This document shows, piece by piece, positions 48,108 through 59,099 of a DNA stretch of 64,000 nucleotides. The position numbers and the translations under genes are program-made. Each line of letters starts with the position of its first letter. Position 1 is the first letter of the stretch. Where the stretch lies: the NCBI GenBank assembly GCA_029379385.1, contig CM055617.1, positions 1,674,001 through 1,738,000 of the forward strand, in the 5' to 3' direction. The DNA is from Quillaja saponaria (lineage: Eukaryota; Streptophyta; Magnoliopsida; Fabales; Quillajaceae). Under the pieces are notes generated by a model. The model was not told where the DNA came from. It worked only from the letters and a program-made list of their open reading frames with translations, and searched no databases.

Positions 48108-48247
48108 CAGCTAAAGAAATAACAAGCAGACACACTTACTTACGCTTGTAAAAAACAAAAAACAAATTGCCCCATGCAGCTAAAGAAATAACAAGTAAAC
48201 ACACTTAAAACTTTTAAAAAGGAAAAAAAAAATTTGCCCTCATGCAG
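48108..48247. repeat. Tandem duplication of the tRNA tail and 3' flank
   Basis: GCAGCTAAAGAAATAACAAG followed by (C/T)A.ACACACTTA and a T-rich (minus) run up to TTGCCC.CATGCAG occurs at 48108-48178 and again at 48175-48247. The second copy includes the 3' end of the tRNA gene, so the first carries a leftover of the tRNA's last bases. Confidence 0.7.
48223..48233 (-). terminator. Pol III T-run terminator of tRNA-Thr
   Basis: On the minus strand a T tract starts within a few bases of the tRNA 3' end, sufficient for RNA polymerase III release. Confidence 0.75.
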
Positions 48248-48306
48248 GATCGAACTACAGACCTTCAGTTTACAAGACTGACGCTCTACCACTGAGCTAT
48301 AAGGGC
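48235..48306 (-). tRNA. tRNA-Thr (anticodon TGT)
   Basis: A complete cloverleaf on the minus strand: acceptor GCCCTTA with TGAGGGC, D-arm in TAGCTCAGTGGTAGAGC (A box), anticodon stem TCAGT/ACTGA closing loop CTTGTAA, T-arm TGTAG-TTCGATC-CTGCA (B box), discriminator A. The anticodon TGT reads Thr ACA codons. A run of more than eight Ts directly follows on the minus strand (48223-48233) as a Pol III terminator. No intron and no encoded CCA, as expected for a plant nuclear tRNA gene. Confidence 0.93.
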
Positions 48307-48561
48307 AACTTTTAATCCGAAAGGCTATGTGGAAAGTACTCACAAAATATAGAGCAAGAACGGCAATCAGTAGGGTACATTACTAATTGCCAGTGATGGT
48401 CGTGAATTGCACCATATCATACTCGGATCTCCGCCGTTAGCTGTCTGATCATCAATGCTTTCTCATTTGACTAATTAATCGACGACAATGAGATAACCCA
48501 GTAGACAAGCAGATTCACGTAAGCTCGAAGCCACTCGAGGAAGAAGGAAACAAGAAGAAAG

Positions 48562-49447
48562 ATGGTGAAGGTCGCAACTTTCTTCGCAATGTCACTGGGA
48601 GCCTTCGTCTTCTGGCAGTCCATGGACAAGGTCCATGTTTGGATCGCTCTTCATCAGGACGAAAAGGTGAATTTTAATTCTGGGCTTCTAAATTCTAAGA
48701 ATTTCTTTTCCATTTTCATCTACTCGAGTACCTGTAATTTCAGTGTTGCTCGAAAATTCCTCTTTACTTCCCCTACTGTGCTGGTTCCTGTCGTAGATGC
48801 AGAAACCCCAGATTATCTGTGATGTATTTTCGTTCTATATTTGAAAACCCTCATTAACCTGCAATTCGTTTCAAAGTGTTCGAAAATTTCTCTTTACTTC
48901 TCCCACTGTGCCGGTTCCTGTCCTAGATGCAGAAACCCCAGATTATCTGTGATTTATTTTTGTTCTATTTTTGAAAACCCTAATTAACCTGCAATTCGTT
49001 TCAATTTTATTGGAGCAGAGCGTGGTGGTTGGATCTGACATGTCCCACAGCCAGTTTTATGCATAAAAAAAGAAAAGAATGAGTAAAATAATTGGGTATT
49101 CAATGTCATATAGTATAACCAGATACTGTTATGTGATGTGGAGGCATATTTCCTATCTATAGCTCAGACATAGAATGTTCATTTTATAACCAGATTATCA
49201 ATCATAGTTGACCCTTTTAGTGGTTTTGGTTTTTGGAAATAGGGTGAGCTTGTTGTTATGTTAACGTTGTTGAGTAGATTATGCATTCGTATTCGTTTCA
49301 AAGTAATTTGTTTCCAATTTTGATGAGTGTGTATATGAATGTATGTTTTGTTTGTAGAGAGAGAGACTGGAGAAGGAAGCAGAGATCAGAAGAGTCAGAG
49401 AGGAGCTATTAGCACAGCAGGCTGCACAAAGGGATTATCTTGCTTGA
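48562..49447 (+). CDS. Small plant membrane protein, 64 residues, two exons
   Basis: Exon 1, 48562-48666, encodes MVKVATFFAMSLGAFVFWQ then SMDKVHVWIALHQDEK. The GT donor is at 48667. Exon 2, 49358-49447, encodes a charged helix (RERLEKEAEIRRVREELLAQ) ending QQAAQRDYLA and stop. The N-terminal 20 residues are hydrophobic and could be a membrane span; the rest is a Glu/Arg-rich amphipathic helix. I have the impression of a conserved small plant protein of unknown role but cannot name it. The clean exon join in phase and the sequence GAAGAAAG ATG context support the model over the longer open frame that reads into the intron. It could be a mitochondrial or ER-anchored subunit, but that is a guess. 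Confidence 0.7.
48743..49004. repeat. 131-bp tandem duplication inside an intron
   Basis: 48743-48874 and 48875-49004 are adjacent copies, sharing GATGCAGAAACCCCAGATTA and ending AACCTGCAATTCGTTTCAA. They lie wholly within the intron of the small membrane protein gene and should not affect its product. Confidence 0.88.
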
Positions 49448-51365
49448 GCAACATTTTGTAATGTGGCTGGACTTTACTTTTTAATTCTGATGCTGTTATT
49501 TTCTTGAAGACTCAAACTTGATTTAGTTCTCATTAAGTTAACGAGCATATTGAGTGTAATCAAGTCAATGTTCACTACTGTCCTTGACATATTATATATT
49601 TTGTTGCATAAAATGCCACTGATCAATTGGTGTTGGTATATGTCACTTGTTTCATTTTTACTGATGCACCTCGGTTGAGTTAATTTACAATGACTGAAAA
49701 CATACTTATGCACTGTAGAGCTGTGGCCACAATAAGTTTATTATACAGCCCCAATTTACTGAATACTTGTTTCTGTTTTAAATTTCTTTTCTTACTTTTG
49801 GCTGGATGTTTAGCTTAGTTAACGAACATCCCAGTGTTCCTTGTATTAGCATCTTCTTTATCCTTCTGAGTCTTTTCTCTGTTTCTTTATTCTTCTGGGT
49901 GCCTGTTCAGCATTCCTTCTAGAGTTCTAGGTGTTGCATTCTTTCTTGGATTTTTAGATGCTCTGTTATTAAAACTTGATGACGGGTGTTGTTTTTGTTT
50001 CATTTTCTTTAGCCTCTTAGGAAGTGACCTTTGTTTATCTCCTATGAACTTGGGTTCACCTCTCTGGCGTTTTTAAAAAAATATTTAACTTATAATAAAA
50101 TAAACAAAGTGAGTTGCGGACTGCAATTTGTTAGGATTTTAAAAAAAAAAAAAAAAAAAAATCATGCATTTTAATGTTTTGAATGTCTAGAAAGTTTAGT
50201 CCTATACATTGGTTGATTAATATATGGCTATGGTGTGCGATTGGACTTTGGAGTTGCTTCCTCTTTCCTTCTGCAAGAAGCTTCCTTCTTTTGAACTGTA
50301 ACTTTTTCTCATATTATAATCTGGTTCATACCGGGGAGAAATGAAAGTGGCGCTACTTTAGGAGAACACCATGTTGCTGCCACTTTCTTCTTTGTGTTTT
50401 CCTGTAATATTTAATCATTGCTAAATTGCATTCTGAGGAGAGGTTGCAATGGCAATGTCAAAGTAAAATAGGTGCAACCAGAGAGGTAGAGATGGTGCTG
50501 AATTTGTAGCTTGACCGTGACATTGTTGCAGTCATGGAATATTTTATGCAAGATTTCATGATCATTGATTTGTAGCTTGTGAGAAATGGAGAATAACTTC
50601 ATAAAATGTAATTATAGTATTATTGGAGTGATTGAACTGTTGCAGTGTCTGCTTGTCTGTGCCTCTGGTTAGATGATTATAACTACTTGTACAACACTAA
50701 TAATGATTTGCTGTGGCTAGCTTGGCATCTTGATGATCCTTTGCGACCATGGCAATTTATTATATAAAGAGTAAAAATTTTCTGTTATGGTTTGTGTTTG
50801 TTTGCTTTTTTCCTGTGCAGGCAACCAAAATTAACCTGACAGACTAATACAGCTATATTGGAGGGACTATAGAAGGCAGAGTGCTCACCTTACTATAACT
50901 AGTTTTTGAGCTTGCTTTGCCTTTAATAAAGTTGTATGGAATTTTCTCTGCGATTGTAGGTGCTGATGCTCTAAATTGTATACTTCAAAAGTTCAGTTTT
51001 GAGCAAAAGACACATCGTTAAGCACCTTAGCACCTGAAAAAGGTCGTGTGTTTTTACCTCTGCCAATATAATCAAATTCGTCATCATCTACAAACAGGTT
51101 AACAAATACCCATGTTTTCAGCAGGCACCAAACAATAGTGTGCCAATCCCATCCACTTCTAAAATTAGATGCTTAACCACTGTAAAGCGTCCTACTTTTC
51201 TCCTCACATGCTTGCTCTCGAAAGCTATAGAACCCTCATTCTGAATGAAATTTTGGCCTAGTGCAGCTAAAACCACACACACGTATATATAATATAACAC
51301 GGGCATGCTCTGGTATACACCCACAAACTAATTTCATTTGCTTTGTACATCTGAAGTTTAATTGA
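49448..51365. other. Intergenic, no gene seen
   Basis: 3' region of the small gene, a poly-A run at 50139-50161 and otherwise unremarkable AT-rich DNA. Short ORFs on both strands show no family features. Confidence 0.5.
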
Positions 51366-52586
51366 TGGATAAAGGAAATGTCATTTGGGTGATATTTTTG
51401 GCGGCTATAGTTTTGGGGCTGGTTGAGAGCTTTGAATTTCAGGAGAAAGATTTAGGTTCTGAATAAAGTTTATGGGATTTTTACGAGAAGGAGACAACAT
51501 ACTGTTTCTCGTGACCCCCAAGAAAAGCAAAGGCGTTTCAATGTATTCAAAGAAAACGTGAAGCATGTTGACAAGGTGAATTACATGGATAAGCCTTACA
51601 TGTTGAAATTGAACAAGTTTGCAGACATGACCAATTAACACCTATGGTGGCTCAAAAATTAGCCACTATAGGAGGTTTCGTGGCAACCCGCATGGCACTG
51701 GCAACTTCATGTATGCCAAGACTGATAATCTTCCACAATCTGTTGATTGGAGGATTAGCAGAGCAGTTACCGACGCCAAGGACCAAGGCAGATGTGGTAA
51801 GTCTAGTCTAATCTCTTCATGTCAATTACTATAATCCTACCAAGTATTCCCCAAAACCTTATATATATATATATATATATATATTTTAGTGTTATTGGTA
51901 GCTGCTGGGCATTTTTAACTAAGTTGCAGGGGAGGGTATCAACCAAATCAAAACAAAGGAGCTAGTCTCTTTATCTGAGCAAGAGCTGGTTGATTGCAAT
52001 TCTGAAACTGGATGGGGAGAGAAGGGTTACTTTAGAATGGAACGTGGGGCTGAAGCAGCGGAGGGACTTTGTGGTATAGCTAGGACTGGACACGAGTCGA
52101 TTTCGCGTCTGTTTCAACTAAACTTGATTTGAGCTCGGCTCTCGTTTAATAAAAACAAAGATTAAAAATTAAAATTTTAGATCCACTTGAGCTAGTGAGA
52201 CTTATTCTTAAACAAATGTCTATTTGTTTTTTTTACTTATACCAATGTACCTATTTATGTTTTTGTAATAGTAACAATATAAATTATTCAAATAATCTAA
52301 TACAAGTGAACTTCAAATACATTTTGAATGTATTTCTAACTAAAATATAAAATATTTTTAGACTGAGCTTACTCTCACTCCTTGCGAGCTTCTCAATCCT
52401 GATCCCAAAAGCTCCATCTTCTATTTGAGTCTCAAAATTTTGTTCTAACTCGGCTTGTAAACTCAAACGAGTCAAGCCAAGCTTGAACTCAGCTCGGTAG
52501 CCAGCCCTAAATATAGCCATTTTTCCAATCAAGTTTTCCCAAATAACAATAAAGGAACCTCCCATATTAGCAAGGACGAACTCTAA
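51366..52586 (+). pseudogene. KDEL-tailed cysteine endopeptidase (vignain-type) pseudogene
   Basis: A papain-family protease in pieces: signal peptide (VIFLAAIVLGLVESF), propeptide motifs (KRFNVFKENVKHV in mixed frames, LKLNKFADMTN), mature start SVDWR, KDQGRCG, then after an intron-like gap GSCWAF with the catalytic Cys, [20 protein letters not shown], and the late motif [12 protein letters not shown]...EGLCGIA. After a MITE (52081-52509) follow PIK and, in another frame, KDEL and TAA at 52572-52586. KDEL-tailed proteases are stored in ER-derived ricinosomes and act in programmed cell death. The gene is dead: TAA at 51465-51467, several frameshifts, a deletion of about 110 residues that removed the catalytic His region, and the MITE. 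Confidence 0.9.
52081..52509. mobile_element. hAT-type MITE inside the protease pseudogene
   Basis: The termini are TAGGACTGGACACGAG and, inverted, TAGGGCTGGCTACCGAG. Flanks GGTATAGC (52073-52080) and AATATAGC (52510-52517) match at six of eight bases, fitting the 8-bp target duplication of hAT elements. The interior has no coding capacity but has GAGCTCGGCT-type subterminal motifs. The host sequence GGT ATA GC reads on across the element, which proves insertion into an existing exon. Confidence 0.8.
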
Positions 52587-53860
52587 TCTTATGGTCATGG
52601 ATACTAAAGCTTGTTTCTTCCAGTTTCTGCTTTAAAATGGGAAGCTTGATTTCTTCAAGAAAACGGGCAGAATTTAATTCCAACTTTTATAAGAGTAATA
52701 ATTCACAAATTGTTTACAAGATTGGCATTGGGTTTCAAAATTAATACAGAAATTATTTAACAAAATGGGTAAATGTGTGGGCTTGATCAGCTCAAAACGA
52801 CATAGTCATGCACGCATGCCAGGTTTCCTCGGACCATGGTGGGCTGGACCTGGGTATCCGACATTTCAAGTGTCAACAAACCAAATCTTTGACCAGCTTA
52901 TTTTATTTTTGTGTGATAAAGTTCTTATATTAAGCCAGCTGTAACAATGATTGACTTTTGTTACGAATAATAACCAAAATAGGACCAAAAAATAGTACCA
53001 CAATAGTGATATGATCACGTGACTTGGTAGCTGACTAGGACAAGTGAAAAAGGTTTCAAAAACTTTCTTGACTGAGTAAATTACTGTTAAGTCCTTCCAT
53101 TAAAGATGTCTTAAATATGACAAAATGCCCGAAGTAATTGACGTGGGAAATAACAGCGTAGTTTAAGTGAAAACGGCTAAAATGCACCGGAGGAGGGAGA
53201 GAGAAAGAAAGAAACATGTAGTATCGACATTAATAGGAAACGGCGCCACTGCCACCTGCATAACATAGAGAACCGGTGGCGGGTGGCTTCTCTTTACCCA
53301 ACGGTCCCACTTCCGTTCACTCCACTCACCACCACTCCTCTTGATCGTTTTATTTCATATTCAATAGTACAAATAATTAAAAAAATTATTACCAAAAAGA
53401 AAAGAACAAAAGAGAGAATAATTTTCCATTTCAAATTTAATATCAAAAAAGTTTCATTTTCTAGTATTTGACTATATGAAACTAATGCTAAATGCAGCGA
53501 ATACAATAAAATTTAAATTCAAAACATTTTAAATACAACAAAGTGATTAAATAAAATCAACCACAGCATTAATAAGCAGCAGAAGAAAAAACTAGAATTT
53601 CTAACTGGCTACAGTTAAAGATGAGCTAACCTGGGTGAGAAATGATAATAGGACACAGAGCCTTAGGCTGGTAATGTAGGGTGACTGTCCTACAAAGTAA
53701 GGGCACGGGGCCCAACCATCTCTAGCCATAACCATGTTTGATGTTGCAGACTTTCAGAGCGGAAGAAAGATACATCGACCATCAACATTCAACAATGGAT
53801 AATGATACATTAATTTACACATCTATTCCATTTTCTATAGAGAAGACTAGCTAGGCTTAG
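52587..53860. other. Intergenic, no gene seen
   Basis: Spacer between the protease relic and the 3' end of the TEL gene. Overlapping ORFs on both strands at 53283-53506 are low-complexity Lys/Ile frames and are not supported. Confidence 0.5.
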
Positions 53861-56171
53861 CTAGTCCACTTCATCAGTGCTGCTTCTGCCAGCAGCTTTG
53901 TCATGATTATCATCAACGCCGCCGTTTTGGCTGCTGCTGCTAAGCATATCTTGTTGGTCAGAATTAGCTGGACCGTCCATCTCATCAGAAACTTGACCAA
54001 TGGAAAGGAGCTGCAGCTGGTTGTGATCAGCTATAGGAAGTGGCTCCGTCAGTTGCTCCCCGTCTCGAGGTGGTGAAAACACCACTGGCAGGTAGTGGTC
54101 CATCTCGCATGGGAACTTTGAGTTCTTAAAATGCTCTTTTAACGCTTCCAATCCCTTCAAATTTATTTATTTATTTACTTTTTAATAAATATTTATACAA
54201 ATTTCTCACATCCGTTTTATTGGTAAATAAAAAAATTACCTGTACTCTAGCGTATGTGACTTCACAAATTTTTCTGGAATTGAAAACCTCCCAATGTTGA
54301 AGATGGAAGGCCTTGTAGAGTCTCAAAGTTGCCTCTGGGGTTGTCATGTTCACAAACCCATATCCCACATTGCACTTGTTGCTGTTACAAATGAATAATT
54401 TAAATTTACCTTTAGTAATTTCACAAAGATAACGACCAAGTTTAAGAGGTATAGAATTTTACTTGAAATCGATGGGGAGGTATACAAAATCGTAGGAAGA
54501 CAAAGGCTGGTCACCACCTTCGCCAATCTGCTCGTTACAGTGAATACAGTGATTGTCCAACATGTTCAATAGTAGCTTTTGACTGCAACAATGTTAAATT
54601 CATGATTACTAAGAGAAAATGGTTGTTCACGTAGAGTAGATATTTTAAGCAGAAGACGAACCTGTACTTGTTGGGTATGTTTTTTATCATGACGGTGGTT
54701 CTTGAATCTCTGCAATTTGATTCCACCATATCATCTTCCTTTATTAGAAAACGAGAGTCAAACTTCTTTGCTTGCTTGCCCTTCCTACTAGTCCTACTAC
54801 TACTACTAGCACTACTACTTCTTGCTTCTTGCTGTTGCTGCTTTGTGCTGATAATTACCATGGACTTATTGCTGTGGCTTTTCTTTGAATTTGAATACCT
54901 CCGCCCATTATCTTCAACTCCATTTTCAGCAGCCCCATCACTACCCAAATGCATTGAAGCCATTTTTGTCACAATTGCACCCTCAGAATTTGAACTCTTG
55001 CTGACATTAATCCCATTAATGCTTCCCTTATTGAAGTATGATTTCCTTGCAGACAATTTGAATTTGGTTTGAGACAAATGTGAGTCAGGAGGAGATAACC
55101 GGTAGGATAATTTCGGCTGAGGAAACGGTGGTTGTGATGGTGGTGGGTAATTCTGAGATTTTACGTTATAATTATTCGTGGGAGTAACGGCATTGAAGAA
55201 CTTCCTACCATGACCTCCGGGTCTACTGTATTCAATAACAACTGGCTTGCCATGGATTTCTTTCCCATTCATGTCTTTCAGTGCCTTAGCTGCGTCTCTA
55301 ATGTCAAAGAACTCAACGAACTTTTGGTTCTTTTTCAACGGGGTCTCCCTCATTTCCTTCACGGGACCTAAGTCAAAGAAAACCCATAAATTAATGGTGA
55401 AAAAGATTGAGAAAGAGACACATCAGATCAGAACCAAATTAAAAATGAAACAGTTTTATTTTATTTTCTCATACCAAAAGCTTCGAAAATTTGTCTGAGC
55501 CTGTCAGTTGAAACCTCTGAATCCAAATTGAAAATCACAATCGTCCCTTGATTGTCACCGGCGGGAATAGCATTTTGCGCCGGAATTACAAACTGGGCCC
55601 ACACAGCATGACCGGAAATAAGCCCAGGGGACGGAGGAGGAAGTGGAGGAATGGCTTCGGAATTTCCCAACATGTAATAGTTTCGCAGCCTGGATTGGTG
55701 TTGCATGTGCTGCTTCCTTATCTCCGTCAACGTCGTCTCTGCATGTCTCAGATCATAAAAATGAACGGTCACGTTTCCACCACGCAAGGCTTCCATCTGG
55801 ACCCCTCTAACTTCCCCAAATACCTCTAATTCTCTTCTCAACGACGTTTCGCTAACCAACTCTCCCGGCACAGAACTCAATAAAACCGCCCGAGTCGCCG
55901 TCGAAGACAGAAGCACGACTGGTGGGGCCGACACAGCTGGTGGGCTAACATACGCCGGTAGCACCGGAAACTGGGCATACGGAACACCATCGCAAAACGG
56001 TGTCGCTTGCACTCCTCCGCTCGGCACATACGGAGATGTGTACGGGTAATATATTTGATTAGAACTGAACAAGTTCATCGGTTGTGCCGGGTGATTAGGG
56101 TTTCTGGGCCTGAACTCTTCCGCTCCCGGGTCTAGACTTCCCGGAAACCGGCCAATACCGGTTTCTCCCAT
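53861..56171 (-). CDS. TEL: TERMINAL EAR1-like Mei2-family RNA-binding protein
   Basis: Five exons: 55475-56171, 54662-55367, 54463-54582, 54240-54381, 53861-54154, all GT-AG and joined in one frame of 652 residues. RRM1 is at about 94-155 ([20 protein letters not shown]), RRM2 at about 210-285 ([20 protein letters not shown] ... [17 protein letters not shown]). The Mei2-specific RRM3 is at about 455-570 ([45 protein letters not shown]). A Ser-rich linker lies between RRM2 and RRM3. TEL proteins act in the shoot apical meristem, where maize TE1 limits leaf initiation and rice PLA2 sets leaf timing. The insert between RRM3 strands ([14 protein letters not shown]) is typical of TEL rather than AML proteins. 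Nothing is broken. A (TC)n run sits in the 5' leader. Confidence 0.94.
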
Positions 56172-56306
56172 GAGCAGTTCCGGTCCAAACTACTACTCAG
56201 ACAACCACAATCAAAAGGAAAAAAAAAAAGGAATCGAAATCGGAAATTTCTGTTTGGAAGGAAAGAAAATGATTTCCCAGACTGGATAGTCAAACCCAAC
56301 CTCTTA

Positions 56307-56327
56307 TCTCTCTCTCTCTCTCTCTCT
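56307..56327. repeat. (TC)n in the TEL leader
   Basis: About ten TC units 135 bases upstream of the TEL start codon; on the transcribed strand this reads as (GA)n. GA-rich leaders and promoters are common in plant developmental genes and can bind BPC/GAGA factors. Confidence 0.8.
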
Positions 56328-59099
56328 GAAAATCTCTCCTTCACTTACTTTTCTCACTGAGTCTGGCTTTCTCCTTTCAGTGCTTCAGTAGCTTTGGCTC
56401 TTTCCTTATTTTCCCAACTTTTGAAAGGCAAAGTTGCTAAAAAATGTACTTTGCCATCTAATACATGATGAAATTACTGTGCTACCCAATGTATTGGGAA
56501 ATTGGGTTTACTATTCTGCCCTGCAAATCTATAAAAAGGTGTTTTAAACTGGAGAGATTGATTTGGGATTTGAATAAGAAAAAATTACATCCGTACACGT
56601 GGCATGTAGATGAAATATTGAGCTAAAACAAGGAGGATAATAATTGCTGTCTGATACTGGTGCATCGTACTTTTGTCATGGTGGTATTTTGACTACTCGT
56701 AATGCTTTATTTGCGAACTCTCTTTTTAATTATTTTGTCTCATTCTCTGTAATCAACACACTACTCTTTCCTCTTCTAAGCAAACTTTTTTTATTAACAT
56801 GACTATTAGTAATTATAAAATTTATAAAAATTTTATTTTATAATAAAAATTTCAAATCCTTAAAATTACTAAAACAAAAAAAATATATATCTTTTTGACT
56901 ATAAGACAATAAATTGAATTATTATGCATTGAATTATACATGACTTTGATTTTAAATGTTTTGATTTAATAAAAAATTATTATAACCCGGCTCAAAATGT
57001 ATTAATCTTGTATCTTTTTCTTAATTTATTTATATAATTTTATGTTTCTTTATTGGACAATTTAAGTTTGAACTAAGTTTAATAAATATTATCAATTATG
57101 AATTACTTGTACTTTTAGAATGTTAAGCACAATAATTGTAGCATTTAAGTTTCACTTGTATATGATGTGATGTGATGATGAGTTTCAGCTCAAATATATA
57201 TAACTGTATAAAAGTTTGAATTAGTTTTCAAAATAAAACAAAAAATTCAAATGATTAAAATATGCTTTCTTACTACTAATCAATTATAATATCATTACAA
57301 TATAATCAAGCAATTAATTAAAAATTTTCATAAAAAGGTTCATACCCATTTCCAACAAAAAAATATATATATATATGAGAGAAAAAAAAGTAAAATAATT
57401 AATAAAAAGAATTGTGTTTGTACACGTGCGCAGGAGTTTACAGTCTCAGGCCCAACATGAGACTTCCAAAGCTCTGTGAATCCATACCACCTTAATTAAT
57501 TTAATCTTTGTTTTTGATACTTTGCATGCTCTTGTCTCCCACCTTCCACGTCTTCCATTGTCTTTGTCTAAGCACTACCCACTTTTCAATTATCCTTTCT
57601 TTCTCTCCCCCTCTCGTTCTCTTTGCATCTCAGTTATATTATATTTTTCAAATTTTTTATATACTTAGTTCACCATCGATTCACATTTAATTTGAATTAA
57701 TCATATTTTGTTATGTTAAGATGGTAATAGTCTCCGATGAATTTACAGACAAATTACAATAAACATATAAAAACAAAAATACTATAAAATAAATTTAACC
57801 CATAATATTTTGGATCGGATCAAATTTATCTATATCAAGTCGGCCATGACCTAGGGCTTATGTTTATAAAGTTGTAATTGATCAATAAACTCCTGCTAAT
57901 GCCCACAAAAAGTAAGTGAAAGGGATGTCTCCTTTGTTCCCCACCACCCATTTTTCTTTTTTCTTTTTTTAAGGAAATTACCATTTGTCAAAGTTTGTAG
58001 CTAGCAGGTTAAGAGTTAAGATATACATTCTTTATGTTTGGTGATTCACTTATCTCTTCTTAGGCAAACTCCCCTTCAATCCCTCCTTTTTCCTCAAAAA
58101 CAGAACAATGTCTTTATCATTTGTATAAGTACAAACAAAAACATAATCAATGTCTTTCCAAAAATGCTTTCCATTGTCGTACATTAATAGGTTAAATTTT
58201 GAAAATTGTAAAATCATGATATTTTCCAAATGAAATATAATATTTTGTGCACTTGAATAATCATTTTTTAAGTAGGTATGACAAGAAAATTAATTTGGGT
58301 CCATCAATTTAATTTTAAGTTGTTTTGCCCTAGTTTGTAAAATAAATAATAATTAATCAGCAATGACTCAATTTAAAGAAGTCGTAATTTGATCTTATCT
58401 AAACTAATTGTTTAATTTTTATTATATAATACTGTATTTATCACAATTTGATTCGATTCGATATGATTTACAAATTGAATAGACACATATATTGTAGTGG
58501 ACTTGGGAGTATAGTGGTTATGCTAGCTATTAGCTAGGCACATGAAGAGCATGACAATAATAGTTAGCGACAAAGGAGGGCCATACCTCCAACAGACCAT
58601 ATTAGTTTGCTTCCCGGACCTTGTTACCAGGAATGTTTGCCAAATTTTGCAGAGGCTTTGTGGCTTAAAGTGGTGTATATATGTATGCCTAACTCATTAA
58701 TATAAACAAGTGCCTAATTAATTAGTTCTAGAAAAGTGAGCTTGTGTGCAGGACCATATTGGGTCCAGATTGTGGCAAATCATTTAGCAATTTTTGATGT
58801 AATGTGTTGGAAAAAGCTGAGTTATTCTCTTCCCAGCATTTTGTTCATTATTAAGTATGAGATTCTTCTTTCTATGTTACTTTAAGGGTGCAATCTTGTG
58901 TTTTGTTGAAAAGTTTTAATTAATATTATTAAGGTACACAAATTAACACAAGGATCAAAGATGTTTGATTGTTTATTAGTTCATTAAGCTGCCTATTGTA
59001 GCAATAAAGCTACTTGTCTACTTCTCATATTCCAATATAATTATCCACTTCCCCAAGATAGACACAATAAAACTAGTTAGATAATGAGTCAAGCAATAT

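Larger units (their letters stand above)
44105..48234. other. Long intergenic stretch without protein genes
   Basis: I find no coding homology. It holds a 36-bp tandem duplication (45536-45607), a (TC)n run at 46252-46269, a promoter-like cluster on the minus strand near 47397-47526 and a possible small inverted-repeat element at 47640-47830. Confidence 0.5.

Noticed and set aside
48562..48822. 86-residue single-exon protein
   Set aside because: It reads into the intron. The spliced form with a good donor at 48667 and acceptor before 49358 gives a continuous charged helix, which is more plausible.
53283..53506. Overlapping ORFs on both strands
   Set aside because: AT-rich low-complexity translation without conserved features.
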